Assembly: GCF_030409505.1 (NCBI RefSeq) | Contig: NZ_JAUFPZ010000002.1 | Coordinates: 2,673,501-2,737,500 of the forward strand | Reading direction: 5' to 3' | DNA: 64,000 nt | Origin: Zunongwangia endophytica | Lineage (GTDB): Bacteria > Bacteroidota > Bacteroidia > Flavobacteriales > Flavobacteriaceae | Shown: positions 1 through 15,226 of the stretch, piece after piece | Layout of the letters: each line of letters opens with the position of its first letter | How positions within the stretch are numbered: position 1 is the first letter of the stretch | Made by a program: the position numbers and the translations under genes | The notes under the pieces: generated by a model | The model's database searches: none | Told to the model about the DNA's origin: nothing | Seen by the model: only the letters and a program-made list of their open reading frames with translations

Positions 1-263
1 AAAAGATTCGCCACGAAAGAAGAATTGAACTAGCCTTTGAAGAACATAGGTATTATGATGTAAGACGATGGATGATTGCAGATGAGGTCGAAAATCAACC
101 CGCTCAAGGAATGAGAATTACGAAAAGAAACGGAGGTTTAAATTACGATACTTTCATAGCACTTGACGGAAAAAGTTTTAATGAGAGAAATTACTGGCTA
201 CCTATTCCAAGAAGTGAAATATTAGCTTCAAATAATCAGATAGAACAAAACCCGGGTTATTAA
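1..263 (+). CDS. SusD/RagB-family outer-membrane lipoprotein, C-terminal end only
   Basis: The reading frame enters from the left edge (first full codon at position 3) and ends at 263. The fragment has the typical SusD C-terminus: an R-x-R-R-I-E-L-A-F-E-x-H-R-x-x-D-V-R-R-W segment, then P-I-P-x-S-E-I and a terminal N-P-G-Y. SusD proteins are surface lipoproteins that bind glycans and hand them to a SusC TonB-dependent porin. The partner susC should lie just left of the window. The glycoside hydrolases that follow on the same strand make this the binding component of the same PUL. The family call is secure; the start and the length lie outside the window. Confidence 0.9.
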   Translation, partial: KIRHERRIELAFEEHRYYDVRRWMIADEVENQPAQGMRITKRNGGLNYDTFIALDGKSFNERNYWLPIPRSEILASNNQIEQNPGY

Positions 264-270
264 TACAATC

Positions 271-302
271 AAAACCATATTGTCTTAGGGCAATATGGTT
301 TT
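271..302 (+). terminator. Intrinsic terminator after susD
   Basis: A perfect 12-bp stem (271-282 with 291-302, AAAACCATATTG/CAATATGGTTTT) with an 8-base loop starts 8 bp after the susD stop and runs into T-rich sequence. It probably separates susCD transcript levels from those of the downstream enzyme genes. Confidence 0.8.
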
Positions 303-432
303 TAATATTCCGTCATTTCAAATCTGAATTTTAATTACTCCTAATAATTCAGATCACCTACTACCTCTGTAATAATATTTAATAAGCGTAACCACTTAGG
401 TTCTTTCGCGGAAACATTATAATATTCAATAG

Positions 433-1989
433 ATGAAAAAAAACTTTCAATCTTTCTTTTTCCTACTTACGTTTTATTTGTTTTTTATTTCCTGCCAACA
501 GGAAAATAATGATAGAAAAAGAACTACAGAGGAAAAGAGTAAGCGCACATCTATAAGCATTGAAGCTGATGTAGTTTTTCAGACTATCGACAATTTTGGA
601 GCATCTGATGCCTGGAGCATACAGCATATTGGAAATTGGCCAGATCATAAAAAAGAAAAAATAGCACAGCTTCTTTTTAGTCAGGAGTTGGATGAAAATA
701 ATCATCCATTAGGAATCGGTCTTTCTTTATGGCGATTTAACCTGGGGGCGGGAAGTGCACAACAGGGAGCCAATAGTGGTATAGTAGATGAATGGAGAAG
801 AGCAGATTCCTTTTTAAAATTGGATGGAACCTATTCCTGGCAACGCCAATCTGGACAGGTTTGGTTTGCTAAAGCAGCTAATGATTATGGAGTAGATCAA
901 TTGCTAGTATTTCTGAATAGTCCCCATGTAAATTTCACGAGAAATAAAAAAGCATTTAGTGCAAGTGGTGATCAATCTAACTTAGCAGTAGCCAACTATA
1001 AAAAGTTCACAGACTATCTAAGCCATAGTATAAAAGGTATGGAAAATTTAGGTCTTAACGTAGATATTATAAGTCCCTTTAATGAACCGCAATGGGATTG
1101 GGCTGATGGGGGGCAGGAAGGCACTCCTTTCTGGAATGAAGAGATAGCCGAGATTACAAGACTAATTAATAAGAGTTTTATTGAAAATAATATTGAAACA
1201 AAAATTGATCTTCCGGAAACTGCTCAACTTAACTATTTATTGGAAGACGATAATAAACCCGGAAGAGGTACCCAGCTTGACTATTTCTTTAACGAAAATT
1301 CAACGGGCCATATTGGTAATCTAGAGCATTTAGGCAAGGCGATATCTGGACATAGTTATTTTACCACTTCTCCTACATCTAAATTAATTGGAGAACGAAA
1401 AAAACTGAACCATGCTCTGAAAGATTTTCAGAATTTAAAATTCTGGATGTCTGAGTATTGTATCCTTGGTGATAATGATGGAGAAATTGAAGGAAACGGA
1501 AAAGATTTGAGTATTGAACCCGCGCTCTATATGGCCAAAGTGATACATCATGATTTAAGTATTGCTAATGCCTCGGCTTGGCACTGGTGGACTGCAGTAT
1601 CGGTTTATGACTATAAAGATGGATTAATTTATGCTGATAAGAATAAAAAAGACGGCAATTTTGAAGAGAGTAAGATGCTATGGGCCCTTGGAAACTATAG
1701 TCGTTTTATTAGGCCTGGAGCCGAACGTATTCAAATCACTACAGAAGGGAAACTACCTGAAGAAATTTTAATTTCAGGTTTTAATTCTCCGGATAATCAG
1801 GAAAATATCTTAGTAGTTATAAATCCCTTGAATAGAAAGATCCAAGTTCAATTTAAAAATAATGAAAAGCTCTTGACACCTAAATCATCATATGTGACTT
1901 CCAATGCTAAAAACTTAGCATCGGTAGAACAGGGTCCTAACATCTCATTGACCGAAAAATCTATTACTACTTTAATCTTTTCAAAATAA
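433..1989 (+). CDS. GH30 glycoside hydrolase, probable endo-beta-1,6-galactanase, lipoprotein
   Basis: The protein has 518 residues with a lipoprotein signal ending in F-I-S-C (Cys about 21), so the mature enzyme is probably anchored in a membrane and perhaps surface exposed. The I-D-N-F-G-A-S-D-A-W start of the catalytic domain and the W-R-F-N-L-G-A-G segment are typical of GH30. The acid/base is E218 (S-P-F-N-E-P-Q-W) and the nucleophile is E341 (F-W-M-S-E-Y). GH30 members of this shape cleave beta-1,6-galactan; glucuronoxylanase is an alternative specificity within the family. The gene opens the enzyme part of the PUL, and the next gene starts 1 bp after its stop. Substrate is inferred from the family and from the neighbouring galactosidases and arabinosidases. 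Confidence 0.85.
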   Translation: MKKNFQSFFFLLTFYLFFISCQQENNDRKRTTEEKSKRTSISIEADVVFQTIDNFGASDAWSIQHIGNWPDHKKEKIAQLLFSQELDENNHPLGIGLSLWRFNLGAGSAQQGANSGIVDEWRRADSFLKLDGTYSWQRQSGQVWFAKAANDYGVDQLLVFLNSPHVNFTRNKKAFSASGDQSNLAVANYKKFTDYLSHSIKGMENLGLNVDIISPFNEPQWDWADGGQEGTPFWNEEIAEITRLINKSFIENNIETKIDLPETAQLNYLLEDDNKPGRGTQLDYFFNENSTGHIGNLEHLGKAISGHSYFTTSPTSKLIGERKKLNHALKDFQNLKFWMSEYCILGDNDGEIEGNGKDLSIEPALYMAKVIHHDLSIANASAWHWWTAVSVYDYKDGLIYADKNKKDGNFEESKMLWALGNYSRFIRPGAERIQITTEGKLPEEILISGFNSPDNQENILVVINPLNRKIQVQFKNNEKLLTPKSSYVTSNAKNLASVEQGPNISLTEKSITTLIFSK

Positions 1990-1990
1990 T

Positions 1991-7598
<5,608 letters not shown>

Positions 7599-7666
7599 GT
7601 AAACTAGCTCAGAGCAAGTCTCAGAGCATTAATCTCGATTATCGAGTAAATTATAAGTGTGAGTTG

Positions 7667-7703
7667 AAATTGTCTCCAGGTTTAATCAGCCTGGGGATAA
7701 TTT
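7667..7703 (+). terminator. Intrinsic terminator after the GH30-GH2-GH2 operon
   Basis: A 14-bp stem with two wobble pairs (7667-7680 with 7690-7703) and a 9-base loop is followed by a short T run. It lies about 70 bp after the LacZ-type gene and before the GH43 gene. Confidence 0.65.
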
Positions 7704-7807
7704 TCTAAGTCTTAAAAAAACCAATTAGTATTCTACTATTTTTAAATGTATTTTAGACGTTTAAAAGCTGAAGCGAGCTGAAAATCAACAGAAATGACTA
7801 GAAAACT

Positions 7808-8794
7808 ATGAAACTCACCTGCATAACTTTAATCTTTGTTTTGTTTTCAGCCGTCACTCAGGCTCAGAAAAAAAATATTCCTCTAGATTCCATTCGGTTA
7901 AGTGATCCTTACATTCTTGCAGATAAAGACAGTCAAACCTATTTTATGACTGGTACCGGTGGCAAACTCTGGAAAAGTAAAAACTTAAAGTTTTGGGAAG
8001 GGCCCTTCACCGTGGTTGAAATCGATCCTGAATCCTGGATGGGAGAAAACCCTATGATTTGGGCGGCAGAGCTTCATAAATATCAGGATAAGTATTATTA
8101 CTTCGCCACATTCACTAATCGTGATACCATTATCGATACGGTAGCCGGAAATGAAATTGAACGACGCGCAAGCCATATTCTGGTAAGCGACCAGCCGCAA
8201 GGACCTTATAAGCCTATGGAAGATGAGATTTATCTCCCGGCAGATAAACCTACTTTAGATGGCACATTTTGGGTTGACGAAGATCAAAAGCCATACATGA
8301 TCTACTGCCACGAATGGTTGCAAAACGGGAACGGAACGATGGAAAAAATTCAGCTAAAATCCGATTTAAGTGGTTCTATAGGTAAAGGAAAAATTCTATT
8401 TAGAGCTAAAGATTCTCCTTGGAGCAAAGAGCGTAATGAAAAGGGCGAAGTAGTTGCCAATAAGGTTACAGACGGGCCATTTTTATTTAAAACGGAAACC
8501 GGAAAATTGGGAATGCTTTGGACAAGCTGGGTCTTTCAAGATTATGTTCAGGGTGTAGCATATTCTAAAAGCAGCACACTAGATGGCCCCTGGATACAAG
8601 AAGAAAAACCTATTACCCCGCCTAATTTTGGTCACGGTATGATGTTTAAAACTTTTGATGAAAAATTGATCATGGCACTACACAGTCACCGGGTAGGATC
8701 GCAAGGAAATTATATTAGAATCCCAAACCTACTGGAAGTAGACGACAGCCAAGACAAAATCTATATAACCGGAAAATTTAATATTAATAACTAA
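7808..8794 (+). CDS. GH43-like five-bladed propeller glycosidase (328 aa)
   Basis: A signal peptide (to about Q20) is followed by a single five-bladed beta-propeller of the GH43/GH62 clan. The putative base is D33 (R-L-S-D-P-Y-I) and the pKa-modulating Asp is D151 (L-D-G-T-F-W). At the place of the catalytic acid, usually E in an E-G-P motif, this protein has D222 (V-T-D-G-P-F-L). The change may mark a distinct subfamily or altered chemistry. Family members act as alpha-L-arabinofuranosidases, beta-xylosidases or galactan-active enzymes. The stop codon overlaps the next gene's ATG by one base (TAATG), so translation of the two GH43 genes is coupled. Family is secure, substrate is not. Confidence 0.8.
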   Translation: MKLTCITLIFVLFSAVTQAQKKNIPLDSIRLSDPYILADKDSQTYFMTGTGGKLWKSKNLKFWEGPFTVVEIDPESWMGENPMIWAAELHKYQDKYYYFATFTNRDTIIDTVAGNEIERRASHILVSDQPQGPYKPMEDEIYLPADKPTLDGTFWVDEDQKPYMIYCHEWLQNGNGTMEKIQLKSDLSGSIGKGKILFRAKDSPWSKERNEKGEVVANKVTDGPFLFKTETGKLGMLWTSWVFQDYVQGVAYSKSSTLDGPWIQEEKPITPPNFGHGMMFKTFDEKLIMALHSHRVGSQGNYIRIPNLLEVDDSQDKIYITGKFNINN

Positions 8795-10950
8795 TGAAAA
8801 TTTTAAAATCCAATTCAAAATTTCTGATTCTCTCTATCTTTTGCAGCTTATTATTCGCATGTGCGACAGAGAATAAAAAAAATAACGAAAATACCGCTTA
8901 CCTATTTACGTATTTCACTGGTAATGGTGCAGGAGAAGAAGCGATTCGCTATGCTATTAGCAGCGATGGCTATAATTTTCATTCTTTAAATAATAACGAA
9001 CCTATTGTCGCTTCAGATTCTATAAGTCGTACAGGCGGAGTTCGTGATCCTCATATTCTTAGAAAAGAAAATAACGACGGATTCTATATGGTCGTTACCG
9101 ATCTATTAACCAAAAATGGCTGGTCGAATACAGCTATGAGTTTACTAAAATCTGACGATCTTTTAAACTGGTCGAGTAGCGTTATCGATATCACAGAAAC
9201 TTTTCCTGAATTTTCAGATGTTACCCGTGTGTGGGCTCCACAAACTATTTATGATGCGCAGGCAAAAAAATATATGGTTTATTTCTCGATGTTACAACCG
9301 GGCAGCTACGATAAGATTTATTATGCGTATGTAAATGACGATTTTACCGCTTTAGAAAGTACTCCAAAACAGTTGTTTTTCAATCCTAATGAAAAAGCTT
9401 CTATAGATGGTGATATTATTAAAAAAGACGATAAATTTTATTTGTTCTATAAAACCGAAGGCGATACCGATAAAGGAATAAAAGTAGCAATTTCAGATTC
9501 GTTAACTTCTGGATACAAAGCTGAGCAGGGAAATGTAGATCAAACCGATAAAGCGGTAGAAGGTTCTGGAGTGTTTAAACTGAATAACTCTCAAGATTAT
9601 ATCTTAATGTACGATATGTACACCAGCGGAAAGTACCAATTTACCAGAAGTGCTGATCTTAAGAATTTTGAAGTTGTAGATGAAGATATTTCGATGAACT
9701 TTCATCCAAGACATGGTACAGTATTGCCAATTTCTTCAGAAGAATTACAACGCTTATTAAAAGAGTTTCCTTCCGAAGATTTAACTGAAATTACCGGCGC
9801 AGAAAATGAAGCCATAAAATCGAACAATATCGTTATCAAGCGTTCAGAAAAAACTGTCTATCTTCCCGTAAAATATGGTACCGATTTATCGAATTTTGAT
9901 CCTAAATTCGATGTACTTCCAAGGACTGAAATTTCACCAAATACAGCTCAGGATTTTTCTAACGGAGCGGTAGCTTATGAAGTTACAAATGGAGAAAACA
10001 AAACCAGCTATCAGGTTAATGTTGAAGTTGCTAATAACCCTGTGGTAGAAGGCTACTATGCTGATCCTGAAATTATTTATTCTGAAAAAGATAGCAAATA
10101 CTACCTCTACCCTACCAGTGATGGTTTCGATGGATGGTCGGGAACATATTTTAAAACCTTCTCTTCTCCAGATTTAGTGAACTGGACCGATGAAGGCGTT
10201 ATTTTAGATCTTGAAAAAGATGTAGAGTGGACTAGCAGAAATGCCTGGGCTCCAACGATGGTTGAAAAAGAAATTGATGGAAAATTTAAATATTTCTATT
10301 ATTTCACGGCTGCTCAGCAAGTGGGAGTAGCAACTTCAGATAATCCAAAAGGTACTTTTAAAGATTCTGGTGCGCCTTTAATTTCTGAAAAACCAGAAGG
10401 TATAAATGGCGGACAAAATATCGATCCTGATATTTTTGTAGACCCAAAAAGCGGAAAAAATTACCTGTATTGGGGGAATGGGTTCTTAGCGGTAGTAGAA
10501 TTGAATGACGATATGGTTTCGATTAAAGATGGTGCTCCAAAAGTACTTACACCAGATGAAACTTTTAGAGAAGGAGTGGAAGTGTTTTTTAGAAACGACA
10601 CCTATTACTTTTTATGGTCTGAAGATGATACACGAAGCCCAAATTATAAAGTGCGTTATGCCACTGCTAAAAGTCCGCTTGGACCACTTAATATTCCAGA
10701 AAACAACATCGTAATTCAGAAAGATGAAAATCAGGATATTTTAGCCACTGGACATAATTCAGTAATAAAAGTTCATGATAAAGATGAATTTTACCTGGTA
10801 TATCACCGATTTACAAGACCTAAAGGAGAAGCTATGGGCGGAGCTGCCGGTTTCCACCGTGAAGTTGCTATCGATAGATTAAACTTTACAGAAGATGGAT
10901 TAATTGAAGAAGTAAAACCAACTCTTGAAGGTATCAAACCTGTAAATTAA
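8794..10950 (+). CDS. Double-domain GH43 lipoprotein (two propellers)
   Basis: The 718-residue protein has a lipoprotein signal (L-F-A-C, Cys about 23). The first GH43-type propeller covers about 35-330 (base D85 in G-V-R-D-P-H-I, W-A-P motif, later V-E-G-S-G). A short Ig-like linker (about 340-413) follows, then a second GH43 propeller (about 415-715; Y-Y-A-D-P-E-I, W-A-P-T, D-P-D-I-F-V-D, R-E-G-V-E-V-F). Tandem GH43 proteins in Bacteroidota usually pair two different specificities, for example arabinofuranosidase and galactofuranosidase or xylosidase. It is translationally coupled to the upstream GH43 and probably co-transcribed with the GH97 gene 30 bp downstream. Which sugar each domain removes cannot be read from sequence. 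Confidence 0.82.
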   Translation: MKILKSNSKFLILSIFCSLLFACATENKKNNENTAYLFTYFTGNGAGEEAIRYAISSDGYNFHSLNNNEPIVASDSISRTGGVRDPHILRKENNDGFYMVVTDLLTKNGWSNTAMSLLKSDDLLNWSSSVIDITETFPEFSDVTRVWAPQTIYDAQAKKYMVYFSMLQPGSYDKIYYAYVNDDFTALESTPKQLFFNPNEKASIDGDIIKKDDKFYLFYKTEGDTDKGIKVAISDSLTSGYKAEQGNVDQTDKAVEGSGVFKLNNSQDYILMYDMYTSGKYQFTRSADLKNFEVVDEDISMNFHPRHGTVLPISSEELQRLLKEFPSEDLTEITGAENEAIKSNNIVIKRSEKTVYLPVKYGTDLSNFDPKFDVLPRTEISPNTAQDFSNGAVAYEVTNGENKTSYQVNVEVANNPVVEGYYADPEIIYSEKDSKYYLYPTSDGFDGWSGTYFKTFSSPDLVNWTDEGVILDLEKDVEWTSRNAWAPTMVEKEIDGKFKYFYYFTAAQQVGVATSDNPKGTFKDSGAPLISEKPEGINGGQNIDPDIFVDPKSGKNYLYWGNGFLAVVELNDDMVSIKDGAPKVLTPDETFREGVEVFFRNDTYYFLWSEDDTRSPNYKVRYATAKSPLGPLNIPENNIVIQKDENQDILATGHNSVIKVHDKDEFYLVYHRFTRPKGEAMGGAAGFHREVAIDRLNFTEDGLIEEVKPTLEGIKPVN

Positions 10951-10980
10951 TTTATACAAATACGACAAATCATATAATCT

Positions 10981-12939
10981 ATGTCAATCATATTTAAAAC
11001 GGCTTTTTCACTAATCGGCGGAATTTTACTTTCTCAATCGCTTAGCGCTCAAAAGACGGAACAGCTTAAAAGTCCTGACGGTAATATCGCCGTAGAACTA
11101 AAAAATAATAGCGGTAAAATCTCTTACGATATTCGTTATAAAAACGAAGTATTTTTAGAAGATTCTCCACTTGGTTTAGAAACTTCTATTGGGGATTTCT
11201 CTAAGAATTTAGAAAATACTTCCTTTCAGAAAGATCATATCGAAAACTCTTATGAGCTTAAGAAAGCCAAAGTAAGCCACGTAGATTATGTAGCTAACGA
11301 ATTAGTTGGAAAATTCCTGAATAGCAATAAGGATACGCTAATTGTGAAATTTCGGGTTTCTAACCGTGATGTTGCTTATTCATATCAATTAAAATCTCAT
11401 GAAGGGAAAAATAGCCTGAAGATTTTAAATGAAAAATCTGGTTTTAAACTTCCCGGTGATGCTACAAGCTATATTAGTCCGCAGGCTACACCAATGATAG
11501 GTTGGATGGGAACTAAACCTTCTTACGAAGAAGAATATACATTAAATGAAAAACTAAGTACTCCTTCTAAATATGGTGTTGGATACACCTTCCCGGCGCT
11601 ATTTAAAATTTCAGATAAAGGATGGCTTTTAATTTCTGAAACCGGAACCGATAGCCATTACCCTGGTTGTCGCTTAGGTGAAGCTACTGAAAACGGACTT
11701 TTTGAAGTTGAATTTCCGCAGGAAGGAGAAAATAATGGTGTTGCTGAAACTTACGCAATTCAATCTCTACCAGCCAGTACTCCATGGCGAACGATTACTT
11801 TAGGAAGTACATTAAAACCCATTGTAGAGTCTACCGTAGCTTTCGATTTAGTCGAGGAAAAATACGAGGCTTCGATGGATTATAAAATGGGAAGAGCGAG
11901 CTGGAGCTGGATTGTTTGGCAAGATCCAAGTATAAACTACGAAGATCAAGTTGAGTTTATAGATCTGGCTGCCGATATGGAATGGGAATATGTTTTGATC
12001 GATGCCAATTGGGATCGCAATATTGGTCGAAAAAAGATGGAAGAATTGGTGAATTATGCCGACTCTAAAAATGTTGATATTTTGTTGTGGTACAATTCAA
12101 ACGGACTTTGGAATGAAGCGCCACAAACGCCAAAAGATAAAATGAATAATACCATCCAGCGCCAGAAAGAAATGGCCTGGTTACAGAAAATTGGTGTGAA
12201 AGGATTAAAAATCGACTTTTTTGGTGGAGATAAGCAGGTGACCATGAAGTTGTATGAAGATATTTTAACCGATGCTAATAATTATGGCTTGGCTATTACT
12301 TTCCATGGTTGTACGCTACCAAGAGGCTGGGAAAAAATGTATCCAAATTATGTAACTTCAGAGGCAGTTTTAGCTTCAGAGAATTTAATTTTTCAACAGG
12401 CTTCTTTAGATAAACATGCGTTAAACGCGACCCTACTTCCGTTTACAAGAAACGCTGTTGGTGCAATGGATTTTTCGCCGGTGTTTTTAAATAAACGTTT
12501 ATCAAGAAATCAGGAAAACGGAACTGTAAGAAGTACGACTGATGCCTTCGAATTAGCGACTTCAGTATTATATTTTTCACCGATTCAACATTATGGTTTA
12601 ACACCTAATAATCTTGATGAGCAACCTGATTATGTACTTAACTTTTTAAAAGAAGTTCCTAGTGTTTGGGACGAAACAATTTATATTGGCGGTACTCCAG
12701 AAGATTATTGCGCAATGGCACGTCGAAAAGGCGACAAATGGTATATCGCAGTGGTTAATGCTAAAAAAGAAAAACGTAAGATTTCACTAGAAATTCCAAT
12801 GTTAGCAGGACAAACGATAAAACATCTTTTTGATAAGAAAGATGCTACCGCAGCCTTCGAAGAAATAAAAATTAGAAAGAACGGAAAAGTAAAACTAGAT
12901 CTTGCTTCTGAAGGAGGAGCAGTTTTATATACAGAATAA
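10981..12939 (+). CDS. GH97 glycosidase, retaining type
   Basis: A signal peptide (ends L-S-A-Q, residue 24) is followed by the N-terminal beta-sandwich, the (beta/alpha)8 barrel and a C-terminal beta domain. At 652 residues the length is normal for GH97. The nucleophile candidate is D412 (L-K-I-D-F-F-G-G) and the acid/base candidate is E467 (A-S-E-N). The 55-residue spacing matches that of the retaining alpha-galactosidase branch (D415/E470 in the Bacteroides enzyme). The inverting SusB branch uses Glu residues instead. Retaining GH97 enzymes hydrolyse alpha-galactosides or beta-L-arabinopyranosides, either of which would fit a decorated galactan. It is the last enzyme of this PUL. Confidence 0.85.
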   Translation: MSIIFKTAFSLIGGILLSQSLSAQKTEQLKSPDGNIAVELKNNSGKISYDIRYKNEVFLEDSPLGLETSIGDFSKNLENTSFQKDHIENSYELKKAKVSHVDYVANELVGKFLNSNKDTLIVKFRVSNRDVAYSYQLKSHEGKNSLKILNEKSGFKLPGDATSYISPQATPMIGWMGTKPSYEEEYTLNEKLSTPSKYGVGYTFPALFKISDKGWLLISETGTDSHYPGCRLGEATENGLFEVEFPQEGENNGVAETYAIQSLPASTPWRTITLGSTLKPIVESTVAFDLVEEKYEASMDYKMGRASWSWIVWQDPSINYEDQVEFIDLAADMEWEYVLIDANWDRNIGRKKMEELVNYADSKNVDILLWYNSNGLWNEAPQTPKDKMNNTIQRQKEMAWLQKIGVKGLKIDFFGGDKQVTMKLYEDILTDANNYGLAITFHGCTLPRGWEKMYPNYVTSEAVLASENLIFQQASLDKHALNATLLPFTRNAVGAMDFSPVFLNKRLSRNQENGTVRSTTDAFELATSVLYFSPIQHYGLTPNNLDEQPDYVLNFLKEVPSVWDETIYIGGTPEDYCAMARRKGDKWYIAVVNAKKEKRKISLEIPMLAGQTIKHLFDKKDATAAFEEIKIRKNGKVKLDLASEGGAVLYTE

Positions 12940-13024
12940 ATCGTTTTGGGACTAGTACACAACCCATTGTAAAAACTGGAACACTTAAAGCTCAATAAAC
13001 GAGTAAACTATTCCTGTAAATTAA

Positions 13025-13054
13025 AAAGCCTATAACAGAAATGTTATGGGCTTT
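13025..13054 (+). terminator. Intrinsic terminator at the end of the first PUL
   Basis: A 13-bp stem with one wobble pair (13025-13037 with 13042-13054) and a GAAA loop is followed by a T-rich run. It lies 85 bp after the GH97 stop. Confidence 0.85.
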
Positions 13055-13143
13055 CTATTTTATTTCAAATTTTATAGCCATTTTTGTTGAATGCAATAAC
13101 TAATTCAGCTTTCTAAAAATAGACTGAACTTATAATTATAAAT

Positions 13144-13602
13144 ATGAAAACCTGCTACCTGGCCATTTTAGTTTTATTTTTTATTTCTTGTGGAAGTGAC
13201 GATGAAAATTGTCAAACAAAAGATTACAGAGAAAGTAACGATCAGGAGATACAAGACTATCTTGAAGCTAATAATCTCGATGCTGAAAAGAGCAATTCTG
13301 GTCTTTACTATATCGTAGAAGAAGAAGGTACAGGTGCTCAGCCTTCACGTTCAAGCAGAGTGCGAGTAAATTATAAAGGTTATTTTCTCAACGGCAATGT
13401 TTTTGATCAAAATAACGATATCACTTTTGGTCTGCAACAAGTGATTCCTGGTTGGACAGAAGGTTTTACTAATTTTAAAGAAGGTGGTAGTGGTCAACTT
13501 TTAATACCTTCTCAATTAGCCTACGGTCCTTGTAACTACAATACGATTCCTGGTGGTTCAGTCTTAGTATTTGATATTGAACTTTTAGAAGTTATAGAAT
13601 AG
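13144..13602 (+). CDS. FKBP-type peptidyl-prolyl isomerase lipoprotein
   Basis: The 152-residue protein has a lipobox (F-I-S-C, Cys about 16) and a C-terminal FKBP domain (about 60-150). Recognisable parts are V-R-V-N-Y-K-G-Y, the V-I-P-G-W-T-E-G helix, L-L-I-P-S-x-L-A-Y-G and the final V-F-D-I-E-L-L-E strand. It would speed cis-trans proline isomerisation in exported proteins. A short Asp/Glu-rich linker follows the lipidated Cys. Its stop directly abuts the stop of the convergent regulator gene with no spacer. Confidence 0.9.
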   Translation: MKTCYLAILVLFFISCGSDDENCQTKDYRESNDQEIQDYLEANNLDAEKSNSGLYYIVEEEGTGAQPSRSSRVRVNYKGYFLNGNVFDQNNDITFGLQQVIPGWTEGFTNFKEGGSGQLLIPSQLAYGPCNYNTIPGGSVLVFDIELLEVIE

Positions 13603-14199
13603 TTAGCGATAAACTTTTCTAGAAATAATCTTAAGCTCTCCTTTTTTCTCTAATGATTTCATGGCTCTAATCACCGTTTCTACTCGTAAGCCTGTTAAGT
13701 CTGCAATTTGCTGGCGGGTTAGATCTACTTTAAAACTAAAGGGAACTTCCTTTTTATATACATGTTTTTTGAAATAATCTAGAATTCTTAAAATACGATG
13801 TTCCGGCTCTTGACTAGAAATTTCTGAAACCATAATCGCTTTATAAAAAAGTCTTTTAGCTAGTGTTTGAGTAATTTTTAGGTGAATTTCGGGATGAGAA
13901 GCAAGTAAATCGAGAAAATGATTTTTTGATAATTTAAAAACAATGGAGTCGTTAATAGCTTCAGCATTAGCAGGATATTTAACGTCTGCAAATAAAGGAG
14001 GTTCACCAAAACTTTGCCCATCTTTAAAAATTCCCTGTATAAACTCTTTTCCGTCTAAATTATAATTGTTCATTTTAATTTCTCCAGAGATCACCTGATA
14101 AAAGTTTTGCGCCATTTCGCCTTCGCCAAATAACCGATCTCCTTTATTATACTCGCATTTTTTCGCGCCAAATTTTAAAAGTACCTCTGCCTCTATCAT
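13603..14199 (-). CDS. Crp/Fnr-family transcriptional regulator
   Basis: The 198-residue protein has a cyclic-nucleotide-binding-type N-terminal barrel (about 10-120, with G-E-P-P-L-F and N-A-E-A) and a C-terminal winged helix (about 150-198, with L-T-R-Q-Q-I-A-D-L-T-G-L-R-V-E-T-V-I-R). The R-S pair that binds cAMP in E. coli CRP is missing and there is no Cys cluster as in FNR, so the ligand is unknown. It lies just downstream of ric on the same strand with a 244-bp gap. A Crp-type palindrome sits in the ric promoter. A role in nitrosative or oxygen stress control is therefore plausible but inferred. Confidence 0.88.
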   Translation of the reverse strand: MIEAEVLLKFGAKKCEYNKGDRLFGEGEMAQNFYQVISGEIKMNNYNLDGKEFIQGIFKDGQSFGEPPLFADVKYPANAEAINDSIVFKLSKNHFLDLLASHPEIHLKITQTLAKRLFYKAIMVSEISSQEPEHRILRILDYFKKHVYKKEVPFSFKVDLTRQQIADLTGLRVETVIRAMKSLEKKGELKIISRKVYR

Positions 14200-14443
14200 T
14201 TTTTAGTTTATATAAAAATAACTTGCTTTAGTATAAAATTGCATCTTATTGTTCATCATTTCTAGTTGCTTTTATTCTTAAATTCTGAAATAAAAGAATC
14301 CTTACAAAAACAGGAATCAGCGCGCGCTACTCCCGCTTCCATAAGGAAACAATTTTATAAAGAATTAAAGCTTTCAAAAACATAAAACCCGTAAAATAAA
14401 TCGAAAATAATCTTCTGAATTAAAACAACCAATAAAGGCTATG

Positions 14444-15172
14444 TTATTCAAAATATTGAATCGTTTTTTCCAATTGAAGTGCCTTAGGAAACAGAATATT
14501 GTTCTCTAAATGAACATGCTGATGAAGATCTTGTTCAAATTCATCTAATTTAGAAAAAAAAGCACGATAGGTATTGCAAGCACCTTCAGGTGGTGTGTAG
14601 TTATTACTAAGCTTTGCAATCTTTTTTAAGATCGCTCCAGCTTCTTCATGTTCAACCTCCATCATTTTTATAGGATGGTCTACTTTACCAAATTGTGGCC
14701 GTGCTAAAGATGTATTTTCTTTTTTAGCTTGGAGCATTTTTTTAATAAAAGGAAATAAAATGAGCTCTTCTTTACGCAAATGCCCGCTAAGCTCTGTAGC
14801 AACCATTGCAAAAAGTTCCTGTATTTTCAGTAGTTCCGGATGACGCTCGCCGTGAACTTTAGCGACCTTTGTACCGTATTGCACCAACATCAGGATATTT
14901 TCTTCAACATATCGGTGATGGATATTGATAATATGATCGATTAAGAAATCTAAATCCCAATTATTATAATCTGTAGCACGACTTTTAGGTTGGTCAAGAT
15001 TTTGTAAATCACTTGCCAGATCATCAAAAGAAACATTTGCGCGCTCACAAGCTTTTTGGATGCTAATTCCGCCACCACAGCAAAAATCAATATTATACTT
15101 TTTAAAAATATGTGCAGTTTTAATATTTTCAGTTACCATTTGGCCAACTGTTTTTGTTTGTAACGTATTCAT
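14444..15172 (-). CDS. ric: Iron-sulfur cluster repair di-iron protein (RIC/ScdA/YtfE)
   Basis: The 242-residue protein has the N-terminal DUF542 domain (about 1-65) with the D-F-C-C-G-G-G motif, then a hemerythrin-like four-helix bundle. Its metal-ligand pattern includes D-H-I-x-x-x-H-H, H-x-x-x-x-x-E, H-L-R-K-E-E, E-H-E-E-A-G and H-V-H-L-E-N. RIC proteins repair iron-sulfur clusters damaged by nitric oxide or peroxide in the cytoplasm. Length and motif order match the family. A Crp-type palindrome and further palindromes lie 55-110 bp upstream, and a Crp-family regulator gene follows, which suggests stress-inducible control. Confidence 0.93.
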   Translation of the reverse strand: MNTLQTKTVGQMVTENIKTAHIFKKYNIDFCCGGGISIQKACERANVSFDDLASDLQNLDQPKSRATDYNNWDLDFLIDHIINIHHRYVEENILMLVQYGTKVAKVHGERHPELLKIQELFAMVATELSGHLRKEELILFPFIKKMLQAKKENTSLARPQFGKVDHPIKMMEVEHEEAGAILKKIAKLSNNYTPPEGACNTYRAFFSKLDEFEQDLHQHVHLENNILFPKALQLEKTIQYFE

Positions 15173-15226
15173 AACAATGATTTTTAAGTTCTACCTTACA
15201 AAGTTGAAGAACAGCTACCTTTTAGA

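Noticed and set aside
463..705. Minus-strand frame opposite the GH30 gene
   Set aside because: It is the shadow of a well-supported GH30 coding frame; no start context or family resemblance.
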